Positions 25,709 to 35,358 of a stretch of DNA of 64,000 nt are shown here, piece after piece (positions within the stretch are counted from its first letter, which is position 1; each line of letters opens with the position of its first letter). This stretch comes from JBLHZY01 sp047631555 (GTDB taxonomy: Bacteria; Pseudomonadota; Alphaproteobacteria; Rhodobacterales; Rhodobacteraceae): contig JBLHZY010000006.1 of NCBI GenBank assembly GCA_047631555.1, forward strand, positions 62,001 to 126,000. Direction: 5' to 3'. The position numbers were made by a program, and so were the translations under genes. Under the pieces are notes generated by a model. The model was not told the origin of the DNA. It ran no database searches and was given only the letters and a program-made list of their open reading frames with translations.

Positions 25709-27055
25709 ATGAGCAAATCCCTCTTAGATCTGACCCAAGCGCTTTTGGATGCGGCCAAGCGCGCCGGGGCCGAAAGCGCCGATGCGATTGCTGTTGAGGG
25801 GACCTCGATTTCAATCGATGTGCTTGGCGGCAAGCTTGAGCATGCTGAGCGCTCTGAGGGGATTGATATCGGGCTGCGGGTTTTGATCGGGCAAAAGCAG
25901 GCCTGCGTTTCGGCCTCTGACACATCGCCCAGCACGATCGCGACAATGGCTGAGCGCGCGGTTGCTATGGCGCAAACGGCCCCTTCTGATCCCTCCGTAG
26001 GGCTTGCTGATCCTGCCGAATTGGCACGCGATTGGGACGCTGCGGCGCTTGAGCTGCACGACCCAACGGCTGAGCCGGACGCCGCTGCTTTGCAAGAAGA
26101 TGCGACCCGCGCTGAGGCGGCCGCGCTTGGCTATGAGGGGATATCGACCGTTCAATCCGCCTCGGCCGGGTATTCTGCGCGCAAGCTGCATCTTATGGGA
26201 TCAAACGGGTTTTCCGGCGGCTATGCGCGCACGGATCGCGGGCTTTCTTGCGTTGCGATCACCGGGACGGGCGCCGGAATGGAGCGCGATTATTTTGGCG
26301 AAAGCCGCATTTTTCAGGCCGATCTGCCAAGCCCAGAAGAGGTTGGCCGGATCGCCGCTGAGCGCACCTTGGCCCGTGCAGGCGCGCGTAAGCCGAAAAC
26401 CGGCGCTTTCCCTGTTTTGTTTGACGAGCGCATTTCGTCGGGACTGATCGGGCATCTTTTGGCCGCGATCAACGGCACAGCGATTGCGCGCGGCGCAAGC
26501 TGGCTGCGCGATGCAATGGACGAGCAAGTGCTGCCCTCGGGCCTTTCCATCATTGAGGATCCGCATCGTGCGCGCACCAGTGGTTCGCGCCCGTTTGACG
26601 GAGAAGGCCTACCAACCTCCAAGCGGATGATTGTTGAGGATGGTGTTCTGCGCAGCTTCACGCTTGATCTTGCCACAGCGCGCAAACTTGGCCTCAAGAG
26701 CACCTCAAATGCATCGCGCGGAACCTCTTCGCCGCCCTCGCCCAGCGTAAGCAATATTGCCCTGACCCAAGGCGATGCCAGCCGCGATGATCTGATTGCG
26801 CAGATGGGCACCGGGCTGCTTGTGACCTCAATGCTTGGCTCCTCGATCAATCCCAGTACGGGCGATTATTCGCGCGGCGCATCTGGTTTTTGGATCGAGA
26901 ACGGCGAGATCGCCTATGCGGTCAATGAATGCACAATCGCAGGCAATCTGCGCGATATGCTGCGAACCATCGTGCCCGCAAATGATGCGCGCCGCCATCT
27001 TAGCCGCGTCGTGCCATCGCTTTTGGTTGAGGGGCTTACCCTTGCCGGAGAATGA
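25709..27055 (+). CDS. pmbA: TldD/PmbA family metalloprotease subunit
   Basis: A 448-residue PmbA/TldE-type protein. Family features: AKRAGAESADAIAVEGTSISIDV at the N-terminus, SGLIGHLLAAINGTAIARGASWL, DPHRARTSGSRPFDGEG, and the C-terminal NPSTGDYSRGASGFWIENGEIAYAVNECTIAGNL. PmbA partners TldD in a ring that degrades unfolded peptides and matures certain peptides. ATG at 25709 is preferred over an upstream TTG at 25691. It overlaps cysQ by 14 nt. This is one of two proteolytic functions in the window that could act on peptides; no precursor lies next to it. Confidence 0.92.
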   Translation: MSKSLLDLTQALLDAAKRAGAESADAIAVEGTSISIDVLGGKLEHAERSEGIDIGLRVLIGQKQACVSASDTSPSTIATMAERAVAMAQTAPSDPSVGLADPAELARDWDAAALELHDPTAEPDAAALQEDATRAEAAALGYEGISTVQSASAGYSARKLHLMGSNGFSGGYARTDRGLSCVAITGTGAGMERDYFGESRIFQADLPSPEEVGRIAAERTLARAGARKPKTGAFPVLFDERISSGLIGHLLAAINGTAIARGASWLRDAMDEQVLPSGLSIIEDPHRARTSGSRPFDGEGLPTSKRMIVEDGVLRSFTLDLATARKLGLKSTSNASRGTSSPPSPSVSNIALTQGDASRDDLIAQMGTGLLVTSMLGSSINPSTGDYSRGASGFWIENGEIAYAVNECTIAGNLRDMLRTIVPANDARRHLSRVVPSLLVEGLTLAGE

Positions 27056-27836
27056 TCTTTCCCTGCTGATTGAGGCTGCCAAAGAAGCGGGCGACATCGC
27101 CCAAAGTTTTTGGCAGGCTGATCCTCAAATTTGGGAGAAGCCCGGCGATCAGGGGCCCGTAACAGAGGCTGATTTGGCCGTGAATACCATGCTCGCCCGC
27201 GATTTGCGCGCCGCGCGCCCGGGCTATGGTTGGCTCTCCGAGGAAACTGAGGATGATGCGGCACGCCTTGCTGCGGAGCATGTGTTTATCATCGATCCGA
27301 TTGACGGCACACGGGCGTTTATCGCAGGCGAGGATCACTGGTCTCACTCGCTGGCGATTGCACGCAACGGCGTTGTTACGGCGGCGGTTGTGTACCTTCC
27401 TGTGCTTGGCAAGATGTATGGCGCATCGCTGGGCGGCGGCGCGACATTGAATGACGCCCCGATGCGCGCCTCCGTTCGCACAAGCGCAGATGGCGCAACC
27501 GTCCTTGGGGCCAAGCCGAATTTTGATACTGCGCGTTGGCCCGGCGGCATGCCCGATCTGCGCCGGCATTTTCGCCCATCCTTGGCCTATCGCATGGCGC
27601 TTGTGGCCGAGGGGCGGTTTGATGCGATGATCTCGCTGCGCGACACATGGGAATGGGATGTGGCAGCGGGCGCATTGCTTGTTGGCGAGGCAGGCGCTGC
27701 TGTTTCTGATCGTTTTGGCGCGCCTGTTTTGTTTAACAATACCCATCCGGCGCTGAGCGGAATGCTTGCGGGCGGCAAGGGCGTTCATCGCGAAATGGCG
27801 CAGCGCTTAGCGCCCCAAACGGGCCAATCCTCTTAG
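27042..27836 (+). CDS. cysQ: 3'(2'),5'-bisphosphate nucleotidase (CysQ type)
   Basis: A 264-residue inositol-monophosphatase-fold enzyme. Metal/phosphate motifs are GPVTEADLAVN, WLSEETEDD, FIIDPIDGTRAFIAG and WEWDVAAGALLVGEAGA. CysQ removes the 3' phosphate of PAP/PAPS, recycling sulfate-assimilation intermediates. The longest frame starts at 26835 inside pmbA; the likely start is TTG at 27042, with GAGGGG upstream, giving the normal family N-terminus and a 14-nt overlap. Confidence 0.88.
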   Translation: MPENDLSLLIEAAKEAGDIAQSFWQADPQIWEKPGDQGPVTEADLAVNTMLARDLRAARPGYGWLSEETEDDAARLAAEHVFIIDPIDGTRAFIAGEDHWSHSLAIARNGVVTAAVVYLPVLGKMYGASLGGGATLNDAPMRASVRTSADGATVLGAKPNFDTARWPGGMPDLRRHFRPSLAYRMALVAEGRFDAMISLRDTWEWDVAAGALLVGEAGAAVSDRFGAPVLFNNTHPALSGMLAGGKGVHREMAQRLAPQTGQSS

Positions 27837-27925
27837 CCGCGCCCCTTTCCCCTTGCTTGACCACGCCCCCCTATGCTCTAGGCTGGCACCAACGACGAAA
27901 ATTCGCCAATTTGGAGGCCTTACCA

Positions 27926-28168
27926 ATGACCCAACGTTTGCATTTCGTATTTGGCGGTGAGCTTGTCGATCCGGGCCAAAACACGTTCAAAAACGTTGAC
28001 GACATCCACATGGTTGGCGTCTACCCCAATTACGCAAGCGCTTATGATGCTTGGAAATCCGAGGCGCAGCGCACCGTTGATAACGCGCATATGCGCTATT
28101 TCATCGCCCATTTGCATCGCCTGCAAGATGAAGAAGCCTCCGCCTCGCCCACCGAAGAATTGGGCTGA
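27926..28168 (+). CDS. DUF4170 family protein
   Basis: An 80-residue protein: LHFVFGGELVDPGQNTFKNVDDIHMVGVYPNYASAYDAWKSEAQ is the diagnostic DUF4170 core, followed by MRYFIAHLHRL. A cytoplasmic protein of unknown function, nearly always located before waaA (kdtA) in Rhodobacteraceae. ATG at 27926 with TTGGAGG upstream. Confidence 0.88.
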   Translation: MTQRLHFVFGGELVDPGQNTFKNVDDIHMVGVYPNYASAYDAWKSEAQRTVDNAHMRYFIAHLHRLQDEEASASPTEELG

Positions 28169-28195
28169 TCCCAGCAGCGGAGCTATGACCGGGCC

Positions 28196-29485
28196 ATGCC
28201 CTCATCCCTTGCTCTTTCCTTTTACCTTTCCGTTCTGGCGCGCAGGCGTTTGGGGCGGCTTGGCGCATCGCTTCGCCCAGCGCGCGCGCTGGTTGATAAG
28301 GCCGATACGGCCGCGCGCAAAGGCAATTACCCCGAGAAGCCGCGCAGCGATGGCCCGCTGATCTGGGTTCATACGGCGCAGAGCGCGAGCCTTGCCCCGG
28401 TTGCCGAAATGATCACTGCGATGGCGGATCAGCGCCCCGAGCTGCGCTTCTTGATCACTGTGGCAAATGCGACGGATTCAAAGATCGCAAACCTACATTT
28501 GCCCGCCAATACGATCATCATCCCGACGCCCGATGATACGCGCCTTGCTTGCGCGCGCTTTTGCATCCATTGGGCGCCGGATTTGGCGATTTGGATCGGG
28601 CTTGATCTGCGCCCGTCGCTCATTTGCGAGGCGGCGGAGCGCGCCATTCCTTTGTTTTCAATTGATGGTCCGAGGGCCAATGACAGTGCGCCTGTTTGGC
28701 GATGGCTTCCCGGTATGCGGCGCGCGCTTTTGGCCCGTTTTCAGCGAACCCTTGTTGGCGATCAAACCAGCTATACGCGCCGCCTTCGCCTTGGCGCGCC
28801 GTCCTGGGCGCTTGAAGAGGTTGGCTTTCTGGAACTCGGCGCGACAGCCCTTCCTTGCAATGAAAGCGAGCGCGCGGATATGACAGATCAGATCGGCGCG
28901 CGCCCGGTTTGGCTTGCTGCCGGGCTAAGCGAGGCCGAAGAGCACGATATTCTCGCAGCCCATCGCACGGCCATGCGTCGCGCGCATCGCCTTTTGCTCA
29001 TCCTCGTCCCGCAAGACCCAAGCCGTGGGCCGCGCATCGCCCAGCGCGCGTCAGAACTGGGGCTTGTTCCTTTCATACGCTCTGCTGATGATGTGATTGA
29101 GGACGAATGCGCGGTCTATATTGCCGACACAGAAGATGAGATCGGGCTTTGGTATCGCATCGCGCCGGTAAGCTTTCTTGGCGGATCGCTGGCGGGGCAA
29201 AGCACGCATAATCCCTATGAGGCGGCCGCTCTTGGCTCGGCCGTTGTGCATGGCCCCAATGTGGCACAATTTCGCAGCGCCTATTCCCGGCTTGCCGCTG
29301 CTGGGGCGACAACGATGGTGCGCTCTGGGGCAGAATTGGCGCAGGCGATCGAGATGCTGCAAGCGCCGGACCGTGTCGCAGAGATCAACCTTGCGGCTTG
29401 GGAGGTTTGCTCATCCGGGGCCGATGTGGCCAATCGGATTACAGAGATTGCCTTTGCAACTTTAGACGCCAAGGAGGCCCGCTGA
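28196..29485 (+). CDS. waaA: 3-deoxy-D-manno-octulosonic acid (Kdo) transferase
   Basis: A 429-residue GT30/GT-B glycosyltransferase, membrane-associated through its N-terminus. It contains the N-terminal domain segment LIWVHTAQSASLAPVAEMI and the C-terminal donor-site motif FLGGSLAGQSTHNPYEAAALGSAVVHGPN. It attaches Kdo to lipid A precursor. Overlaps lpxK through TGATG. The overall sequence is divergent from E. coli WaaA, but the lpxK partner supports the call. Confidence 0.9.
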   Translation: MPSSLALSFYLSVLARRRLGRLGASLRPARALVDKADTAARKGNYPEKPRSDGPLIWVHTAQSASLAPVAEMITAMADQRPELRFLITVANATDSKIANLHLPANTIIIPTPDDTRLACARFCIHWAPDLAIWIGLDLRPSLICEAAERAIPLFSIDGPRANDSAPVWRWLPGMRRALLARFQRTLVGDQTSYTRRLRLGAPSWALEEVGFLELGATALPCNESERADMTDQIGARPVWLAAGLSEAEEHDILAAHRTAMRRAHRLLLILVPQDPSRGPRIAQRASELGLVPFIRSADDVIEDECAVYIADTEDEIGLWYRIAPVSFLGGSLAGQSTHNPYEAAALGSAVVHGPNVAQFRSAYSRLAAAGATTMVRSGAELAQAIEMLQAPDRVAEINLAAWEVCSSGADVANRITEIAFATLDAKEAR

Positions 29486-30486
29486 TGCGCCCGCCATTAT
29501 TCTGGCATAACCGGCCCAACAAGCCCGGCTGGCAGGCCCGTATTTTGGCCCCCATTGGTGCGCTTTATGCCGCGGCCACTGCGCGGCGCGTTTTGCGCGA
29601 TGGGATGCGGGCAAAGGTTCCGGTGATCTGTATTGGCAACATCAACGCAGGCGGAACAGGCAAGACGCCAACGGTAATCGCATTGATCGCGCGACTGCAA
29701 AGCTGGGGCTATGCGCCGCACGTGGTTTCGCGCGGCTATGGCGGGCAAATGGAGGGGCCTGTTCAAGTTATCGAGCGCAGCCATAGCGCGCAGGACGTGG
29801 GCGACGAGCCGCTTTTGCTTTGCGCTTTTGCGCCTGTTTGGGTTGCCAAGGATCGCGCGGCGGGCGTTGGGGCGGCCGAGCGCGCGGGCGCGGATGTGAT
29901 CCTCCTTGATGACGGGTTTCAGAACCCTGCCGTGGCCAAAGACATCTCGATCATTGTTGTTGATGCGGCGCGCGGGTTTGGCAACGGGCGGGTGATCCCG
30001 GCCGGGCCATTGCGCGAACCCGTTGCGGCGGGCATGGCGCGCGGCGATATCACGCTGGCGATTGGCGGCGCGCGCGCGCAGCAGCAGTTTGATACGGTGC
30101 ATGGTGGCTCAGTGAGCCTGCCTTTGATGCGCGGCGCTTTGCAGCCGCTTCAAACGGGGATGAATTGGCAAGGCCTGCAGGTTCTTGCCTTTGCCGGGAT
30201 CGGCCACCCGGAGAAGTTTTTTGCAACGTTGCGGGGGCTTGGCGCAGAGGTCATTCGCGGTGAAGCGCTCGAAGATCACCAGCCCCTGAGTGACGCATTG
30301 ATGAAGCGCCTGTCAATTGAGGCGCAAGCGCTTGGCGCGCAGCTTGTGACGACGGAGAAAGATGCCGTGCGCCTGCCGCAGGCCTTTCGCCAAGAGGTGC
30401 TCAGCGTACCTGTTCGGCTGGAAATTGAGGATTGGTCAGCAATGGATGCGCTGATGAATGCGGCCGGGATCGCGCCGAAAGCTTAG
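29485..30486 (+). CDS. lpxK: Tetraacyldisaccharide 4'-kinase
   Basis: A 333-residue inner-membrane-associated kinase. The P-loop is CIGNINAGGTGKTP at residues 49-62, followed by VSRGYGG and DVILLDDGFQNPAVAKD. LpxK phosphorylates the 4' position of the lipid A precursor. Start ATG at 29485 shares one base with the waaA stop (TGATG), so the genes are translationally coupled; an upstream frame from 29398 is spurious. Confidence 0.93.
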   Translation: MRPPLFWHNRPNKPGWQARILAPIGALYAAATARRVLRDGMRAKVPVICIGNINAGGTGKTPTVIALIARLQSWGYAPHVVSRGYGGQMEGPVQVIERSHSAQDVGDEPLLLCAFAPVWVAKDRAAGVGAAERAGADVILLDDGFQNPAVAKDISIIVVDAARGFGNGRVIPAGPLREPVAAGMARGDITLAIGGARAQQQFDTVHGGSVSLPLMRGALQPLQTGMNWQGLQVLAFAGIGHPEKFFATLRGLGAEVIRGEALEDHQPLSDALMKRLSIEAQALGAQLVTTEKDAVRLPQAFRQEVLSVPVRLEIEDWSAMDALMNAAGIAPKA

Positions 30487-31625
30487 GCTTTGGCGGCAAG
30501 CTCTGCGCGGATTTCATCACCATGCTCGTCAAGCTTTGGCGAGGGGCGTTTGATCGCCATCTCGGCATTCGAAAACACGAAGGGCGCGCGCACCGTTGGT
30601 ATGCCCTCAAGATCAGTCCGGAGCCCGCGCGCAACGACTTGCGGATCAGCAAAGACCTCGGAGAAATCGTTGATCGGCCCCGCCGGAACGCCCTTTGCCT
30701 CGCATGCCTCGAGCAGTTCGGCCTTGGTCATGCGCATGGTCGCCTCGGTAAGGCGGCGGGTCATTTCCTCGCGATTTTCAAGGCGCGCGGGGTTGTTCAG
30801 GAATTCGGGCGCCCGCGCCATGTCTTCCAGATCAAGCAGCGCGCAGAGCCGCTGATACTGCGAGTCATTGCCTGTCGCGATGATGATATATCCATCCGCG
30901 CAATCAAAAACCTGATAGGGGGTTAGGTTCTGATGGGCGTTGCCGATGCGCTGGGGCGCGGTGCCCGTTGTGAGGTAATTCATCCCCTGATTGGAGGTGA
31001 TCGCAACGGCCACATCTAGAAGCGCCAAATCAATATGCTGGCCCTCGCCTGTACTCTCGCGCAGGTGCATCGCGGCCAGAATGGCTGTGCTGGCATAAAC
31101 GCCGGTAAAGATATCCGTCACCGCCACGCCAACTTTTTGCGGCTGTCCAACCGGATGACCGGTTACCGACATCAGGCCCGACATGCCTTGGATAATGTAG
31201 TCATATCCGGCGCGGTGCGCATAGGGCCCCGTCTGGCCAAAGCCAGTGATCGAGCAATAGATCAGGCGCGGATTGATCGCCCGCAGGCTCTCATAATCGA
31301 GGCCATATTTTGCAAGCCCGCCGAATTTGAAGTTCTCGATCAAGACATCCGCATCCGCGATCAGATCGCGCACCAAGGCCTTCCCCTCTTCGGTGCGAAA
31401 ATCGCAAGCGATTGAGCGTTTGCCGCGATTGCAGGAGTGAAAGTAGCTGGCGCTGCGATCTTCATCGCGTTGCACAAAGGGCGGGCCCCACTGGCGCGTA
31501 TCATCGCCAGCCGGGCTTTCGACTTTGATTACATCAGCGCCAAGATCCGCGAGCGTTTGACCTGCCCAAGGGCCTGCCAAAATCCGCGCGAGTTCAACAA
31601 CTTTTACGCCAGAAAGCGGGGTCAT
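30483..31625 (-). CDS. CaiB/BaiF-type CoA-transferase
   Basis: A 380-residue family III CoA-transferase. Motifs: KVVELARILAGPWAGQTLADLGADVIKVE at the N-terminus, NRGKRSIACDFRTEEGKAL and the catalytic Asp region near VTDIFTGVYASTA. These enzymes move CoA between carboxylic acids. Substrate not inferable. TAATG overlap with the upstream DsbA-family gene indicates coupling; convergent with lpxK (4-nt overlap). Confidence 0.9.
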   Translation of the reverse strand: MTPLSGVKVVELARILAGPWAGQTLADLGADVIKVESPAGDDTRQWGPPFVQRDEDRSASYFHSCNRGKRSIACDFRTEEGKALVRDLIADADVLIENFKFGGLAKYGLDYESLRAINPRLIYCSITGFGQTGPYAHRAGYDYIIQGMSGLMSVTGHPVGQPQKVGVAVTDIFTGVYASTAILAAMHLRESTGEGQHIDLALLDVAVAITSNQGMNYLTTGTAPQRIGNAHQNLTPYQVFDCADGYIIIATGNDSQYQRLCALLDLEDMARAPEFLNNPARLENREEMTRRLTEATMRMTKAELLEACEAKGVPAGPINDFSEVFADPQVVARGLRTDLEGIPTVRAPFVFSNAEMAIKRPSPKLDEHGDEIRAELAAKA

Positions 31626-32326
31626 TACTCGGCCAGTTTCTCATCGATCAGAGCGGAGAAATCGGCATAGCTCATGTTTGGATATTTGGTGCCGTTGATG
31701 ATGAAGCTTGGCGTTCCGGTGATGTTATCTTTTGCGGAATTCGTTTCAAACACCGTCATCATCGCTTGGGCTTTTTCGCCATCGTTGAGGCAAACATCGA
31801 GCTGATCATCGCTAAGTCCGGCTGTGCGGCCAAGCTTTTGCAGACCCTCAGAAATGCTCACAGGATCGCCGCCGCCAAGCCATTCTTTTTGGTTTTTGTA
31901 GATAAGGTCAGCCAGCCCGAAATACCGCAAATTCCCACCACAACGCGCAACCATTCCGGCCCACAGACCGTAGCGATCAAAGTAGACTTCGCGGTAAATG
32001 AAGTTGATCTTGCCAGTATCAATGTAGTTTGTTTTCAGCTGCTTGAAGGTATTTGCATGGAAGTTTGCGCAATGTGGGCAGGTAAAAGACGCGTATTCGA
32101 TCACGGTGACTTTTGCGTCTGGATTGCCAAGGCTCATCTCTTCAATGGCGCTTGTGTCAATCGCGCTTTCGGGATCGGCCGCAGGCGTTGCCATTTCGGT
32201 TGTTCCGGTCTCGGTTGTGGCGATCTCGGTTGCGGCCATTTCGCCGCCTCTTTGCGAGGAATAAAGCACGTAACCGCTCCAAAGAAGGGCGATAACTGCG
32301 GCGACAAGGATGATCGTGCGTTTCAT
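31625..32326 (-). CDS. DsbA-family thiol-disulfide oxidoreductase, membrane-anchored
   Basis: A 233-residue protein with an uncleaved-looking N-terminal transmembrane helix (residues 5-22), a Thr/Ala/Glu-rich linker (30-60) and a DsbA-like domain with CPHC at 83-86 and cis-Pro in GTPSFI. It should act in the periplasm, forming or shuffling disulfides. An extra Cys pair (ARCGG, DVCLND) is visible. It is in a minus-strand operon with the CoA-transferase. Confidence 0.88.
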   Translation of the reverse strand: MKRTIILVAAVIALLWSGYVLYSSQRGGEMAATEIATTETGTTEMATPAADPESAIDTSAIEEMSLGNPDAKVTVIEYASFTCPHCANFHANTFKQLKTNYIDTGKINFIYREVYFDRYGLWAGMVARCGGNLRYFGLADLIYKNQKEWLGGGDPVSISEGLQKLGRTAGLSDDQLDVCLNDGEKAQAMMTVFETNSAKDNITGTPSFIINGTKYPNMSYADFSALIDEKLAE

Positions 32327-32338
32327 ATTGGGGGCCTC

Positions 32339-32887
32339 TCAGAGCGGTTTGGTTCGAGATAGAACGTTTTGGGCAAGGGTTTCAAGGGCCGCCCGCAGTC
32401 CTTCGTCATGGGTTGTTCCTGCCAGCCCGCGCGCTTCAGCGATCACTTCGGGGCTTGGCGTTGGCTTTTTGGGCTTGGGCGCGTGGCCAAATTGGGCGCG
32501 TCCCTCGGCAAAGCCGGTTGGGGCGGTTTGAGTGATGCGGATATGATTGATGGCGGCATAGCCATAGCAGGCATTTACCCGCTCCTTGATGCGCGGCAGA
32601 TCGGCCTGCAGCATCGGGGCTTGGGCGCCTGTGGTGAGCAATGTGAGCGTCGCGCCAAAGCCGCCCGCGCGCCCATAAGAGACCTTGATCGGATTGGCGA
32701 TGGCGGCCGTATCTTCGCCCACGATTTCTGCCCAATGGGTGAGCAGTCGCGCCACAGCAAAGCCGCGCTCCTCGCCTACTTTGCGAATTTGCGTCTGCAA
32801 CAAGCCTGAGGTGCGCTCAAATCCACGCTTGCGGCGCGAACGTTGAAACGCTGTCTTGTCCTTTGGCGATGTGGTCTTGGCGCTCAT
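32339..32887 (-). CDS. DciA-like DUF721 protein
   Basis: A 182-residue basic protein matching DUF721. The domain is about 20-115: LLTHWAEIVGEDTAAIANPIKVSYGR and TLTLLTTGAQAPMLQADLPRIKERVN. DciA loads the replicative helicase in bacteria without DnaC/DnaI, so a replication-initiation role is likely. Twelve nucleotides separate it from the DsbA-family gene. Divergent from mutY with about 80 nt between. Confidence 0.83.
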   Translation of the reverse strand: MSAKTTSPKDKTAFQRSRRKRGFERTSGLLQTQIRKVGEERGFAVARLLTHWAEIVGEDTAAIANPIKVSYGRAGGFGATLTLLTTGAQAPMLQADLPRIKERVNACYGYAAINHIRITQTAPTGFAEGRAQFGHAPKPKKPTPSPEVIAEARGLAGTTHDEGLRAALETLAQNVLSRTKPL

Positions 32888-32970
32888 CTCTGGCCTATCC
32901 TGAGTTGCGCCCTATTCTATGCCAAGTGAAAACATCCGCCAGCCCTAAGGCGAAATCGGGAGCATAAACA

Positions 32971-34023
32971 TTGCGTGAAGGTAAACTCAGCACCCAGTTG
33001 TTGGATTGGTATGATGCCAATGCGCGCGAGATGCCTTGGCGGGTTGGGCCTGCTCAGCGCGGCGCTGGTGTCTTGCCCGATCCATATGCGATCTGGATGT
33101 CTGAGGTGATGTTGCAGCAAACGACTGTTGCGGCGGTGCGCGGTTATTTCGCCCGTTTCATTGCGCGTTGGCCGGATGTGGAAGCGCTGGCGGGTGCGGA
33201 AGATGGCGATGTGATGGGCGAATGGGCCGGGCTTGGATATTATGCGCGCGCGCGCAATCTGCTCAAATGTGCGCGCGTTGTTGCAGCGGATCACGGCAGC
33301 CAGTTTCCCGATAGCTACGAGGCGCTGCTCAAGCTGCCGGGCATTGGCCCTTATACCGCCGCCGCTATCGCCTCGATCGCCTTTGATCGCGCGGAAACGG
33401 TCGTTGATGGCAATGTGGAGCGGGTGATGGCGCGCCTCTTTGCTGTGCTGACCCCGCTTCCCACAGCCAAGCCCGAGCTAACTGCCCTTGCCGCCAAACT
33501 CACGCCCTGCAAACGCCCCGGCGATTATGCCCAAGCGGTGATGGATCTAGGCGCAACCATTTGCACTCCGCGCAATCCGTCCTGCGATATCTGCCCCCTT
33601 TACGGCCCCTGCAAAGCGCGCGCCCAAGGGATCATGGCTGATCTCCCCGCAAAGCTTGCTAAAAAGCCCAAACCGGTGCGCCATGGCACCGCATGGCTTG
33701 CCCAGCGCAATGAGGAATGGCTGCTCGAGCGCCGCCCCGATAAAGGCCTCTTGGGCGGGATGCTCGGCTGGCCCGGCGCGGAATGGAGCGAGGATGAAAA
33801 TGCCGATCCCGGCTCGCCGCCCTTTGAAGCCCGCTGGAAAAACCTCGGCCAAGTGCGCCATACGTTTACGCATTTTCACTTGTTTCTCACGGTCATGCAT
33901 ACCGATGACCTGCGCAATTCAGCGCCCCAAAGCGGCACATTTCAACCGCTTGATCCGAGCGATCTCCCAACCGTAATGCGCAAAGCCTTTGATCTTGCAC
34001 AAACACATCACGCAAAAGATTGA
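32971..34023 (+). CDS. mutY: A/G-specific adenine DNA glycosylase
   Basis: A 350-residue DNA repair enzyme that removes A opposite 8-oxoG. Catalytic E45 (SEVMLQQTT), helix-hairpin-helix LPGIGPYTAAAIAS, catalytic D146 (VDGNV), and a 4Fe-4S cluster motif C198-x6-C205-x2-C208-x5-C214. The C-terminal Nudix-like domain, which recognises 8-oxoG, follows (about 235-350, RHGTAWLAQRNEEWLLERRP). The start is a TTG at 32971 with GGGAG eight bases upstream; upstream codons are blocked by a stop. Confidence 0.93.
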   Translation: MREGKLSTQLLDWYDANAREMPWRVGPAQRGAGVLPDPYAIWMSEVMLQQTTVAAVRGYFARFIARWPDVEALAGAEDGDVMGEWAGLGYYARARNLLKCARVVAADHGSQFPDSYEALLKLPGIGPYTAAAIASIAFDRAETVVDGNVERVMARLFAVLTPLPTAKPELTALAAKLTPCKRPGDYAQAVMDLGATICTPRNPSCDICPLYGPCKARAQGIMADLPAKLAKKPKPVRHGTAWLAQRNEEWLLERRPDKGLLGGMLGWPGAEWSEDENADPGSPPFEARWKNLGQVRHTFTHFHLFLTVMHTDDLRNSAPQSGTFQPLDPSDLPTVMRKAFDLAQTHHAKD

Positions 34024-34075
34024 GTACCAAGGGCCAAGCGCATACTCTGCGCCAAAGCGCCCCAAAGGATAGATC

Positions 34076-35212
34076 ATGAGCCGCACGATCCCGCCCCTCC
34101 CCTCATTTCGCGCCGCAGCGCCCTTTTGGCTCTCGCTCGGCATGGTGCCCATGGCCATCATCGGCGCCGCATTCGGCGGCTGGACGGTGCTGCTTTTGCC
34201 CGCATATGGCTGGTGGCTTTTTACATTCCTCGACGCGCTGCTTGGTCTCAACCTCGACAACCCGGATACGCAAACCCCGGACTCAGACCTCTTTTGGTAT
34301 CGCGCGATAACCATGCTCTGGGCGCCGATCCAAGCCGCTCTGATCTACGGGATGATCGCCTATTGCACCCGCGCGGATCACCTTAGCGCGCTTGAATGCA
34401 TCGTCCTGTTCTTTGGCGTCGGCGTGGCCTCGGGCGCCATTGGGATCGTCTACTCGCACGAGCTGATGCACCAACGAAATCGCCTTGAACGCTGGCTCGC
34501 TGATCTGCTGCTGGCAAGCGTGCTCTACTCGCACTTTCGCTCCGAACACCTGCTCGTTCATCACCGCCATGTCGCCACGCCGCGCGATGCAGTCACCGCG
34601 CGCTATAATGAAGGGTTTCACCGCTATTTCTTTCGCGTCCTGCGCGAATGCCCGCCCTCTGCTTGGGAGGCAGAAACAGCCCTGCTTGCCCGCGCCAATC
34701 GCCCAAAATGGCACCCAAGCAATCCGTTCTGGCGCTATGCAATCCTGCAAGTGATTGCGCTGATCCTCGCGCTTCTCGTCGGCGGCCCGGCTGGCCTCGC
34801 CCTCTTCCTGTGGCAAGCCTTCATCGCGATCTGGCAACTTGAGCTGACCAATTATGTTGAGCACTACGGCCTCACCCGCCGCCACCTTGGCGCGGGCAAA
34901 TACGAACACGTCAAACCGCATCACTCATGGAACGCCGCGCATAAAGCGACCAACTGGCTGCTGATCAACCTGCAACGCCACTCCGATCACCACTATCGCC
35001 CAGATCGCCGCTTTCCCCTGCTGCAAAACTACGCCGAAGAAGACGCGCCCCAGCTTCCCTTCGGCTACCCCCTCATGACAGCCGCCGCCCTAATCCCTCC
35101 CCTTTGGCGCAGGATCATGAACCCAAAAGTGCGCGCTTGGCGCAAACAGTTCTATCCGGATATTGAGGATTGGTCGGAATACAAAGCGGGTACGCTGCCG
35201 ATGCCTGAGTAG
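34076..35212 (+). CDS. alkB: Alkane 1-monooxygenase (AlkB family)
   Basis: A 378-residue integral membrane di-iron oxygenase. The histidine boxes are HELMH (128-132), HLLVHHRH (158-165), EHYG (262-265) and QRHSDHH (300-306), in the AlkB order and spacing. About six transmembrane helices are seen. It hydroxylates terminal carbons of medium-chain alkanes; related fatty-acid-acting members exist. No rubredoxin gene is adjacent. AAAGGAT precedes the ATG. Confidence 0.9.
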   Translation: MSRTIPPLPSFRAAAPFWLSLGMVPMAIIGAAFGGWTVLLLPAYGWWLFTFLDALLGLNLDNPDTQTPDSDLFWYRAITMLWAPIQAALIYGMIAYCTRADHLSALECIVLFFGVGVASGAIGIVYSHELMHQRNRLERWLADLLLASVLYSHFRSEHLLVHHRHVATPRDAVTARYNEGFHRYFFRVLRECPPSAWEAETALLARANRPKWHPSNPFWRYAILQVIALILALLVGGPAGLALFLWQAFIAIWQLELTNYVEHYGLTRRHLGAGKYEHVKPHHSWNAAHKATNWLLINLQRHSDHHYRPDRRFPLLQNYAEEDAPQLPFGYPLMTAAALIPPLWRRIMNPKVRAWRKQFYPDIEDWSEYKAGTLPMPE

Positions 35213-35277
35213 GGGGGCTATTTGGGGGTTACGGGCATCCAAATAAATGAATGCTCGCGTACCATGTTTTAAGTGTC

Positions 35278-35358
35278 CTACAGACCGGCCAAAGCATTCC
35301 GAGGGCTCAGTGATGCCAATGCATTTTGAGGTGAATGCGATGCCAAAGCATTTTGAGG
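35278..35358 (-). repeat. 27-bp tandem repeat, three copies
   Basis: Read on the minus strand, units begin CCTCAAAATGCTTTGGCATC, CCTCAAAATGCATTGGCATC and CCTCGGAATGCTTTGGCCGG, spaced exactly 27 bases, encoding the end of the hypothetical protein. A partial fourth match (TATTGGCATCTATG) lies just before. Confidence 0.85.
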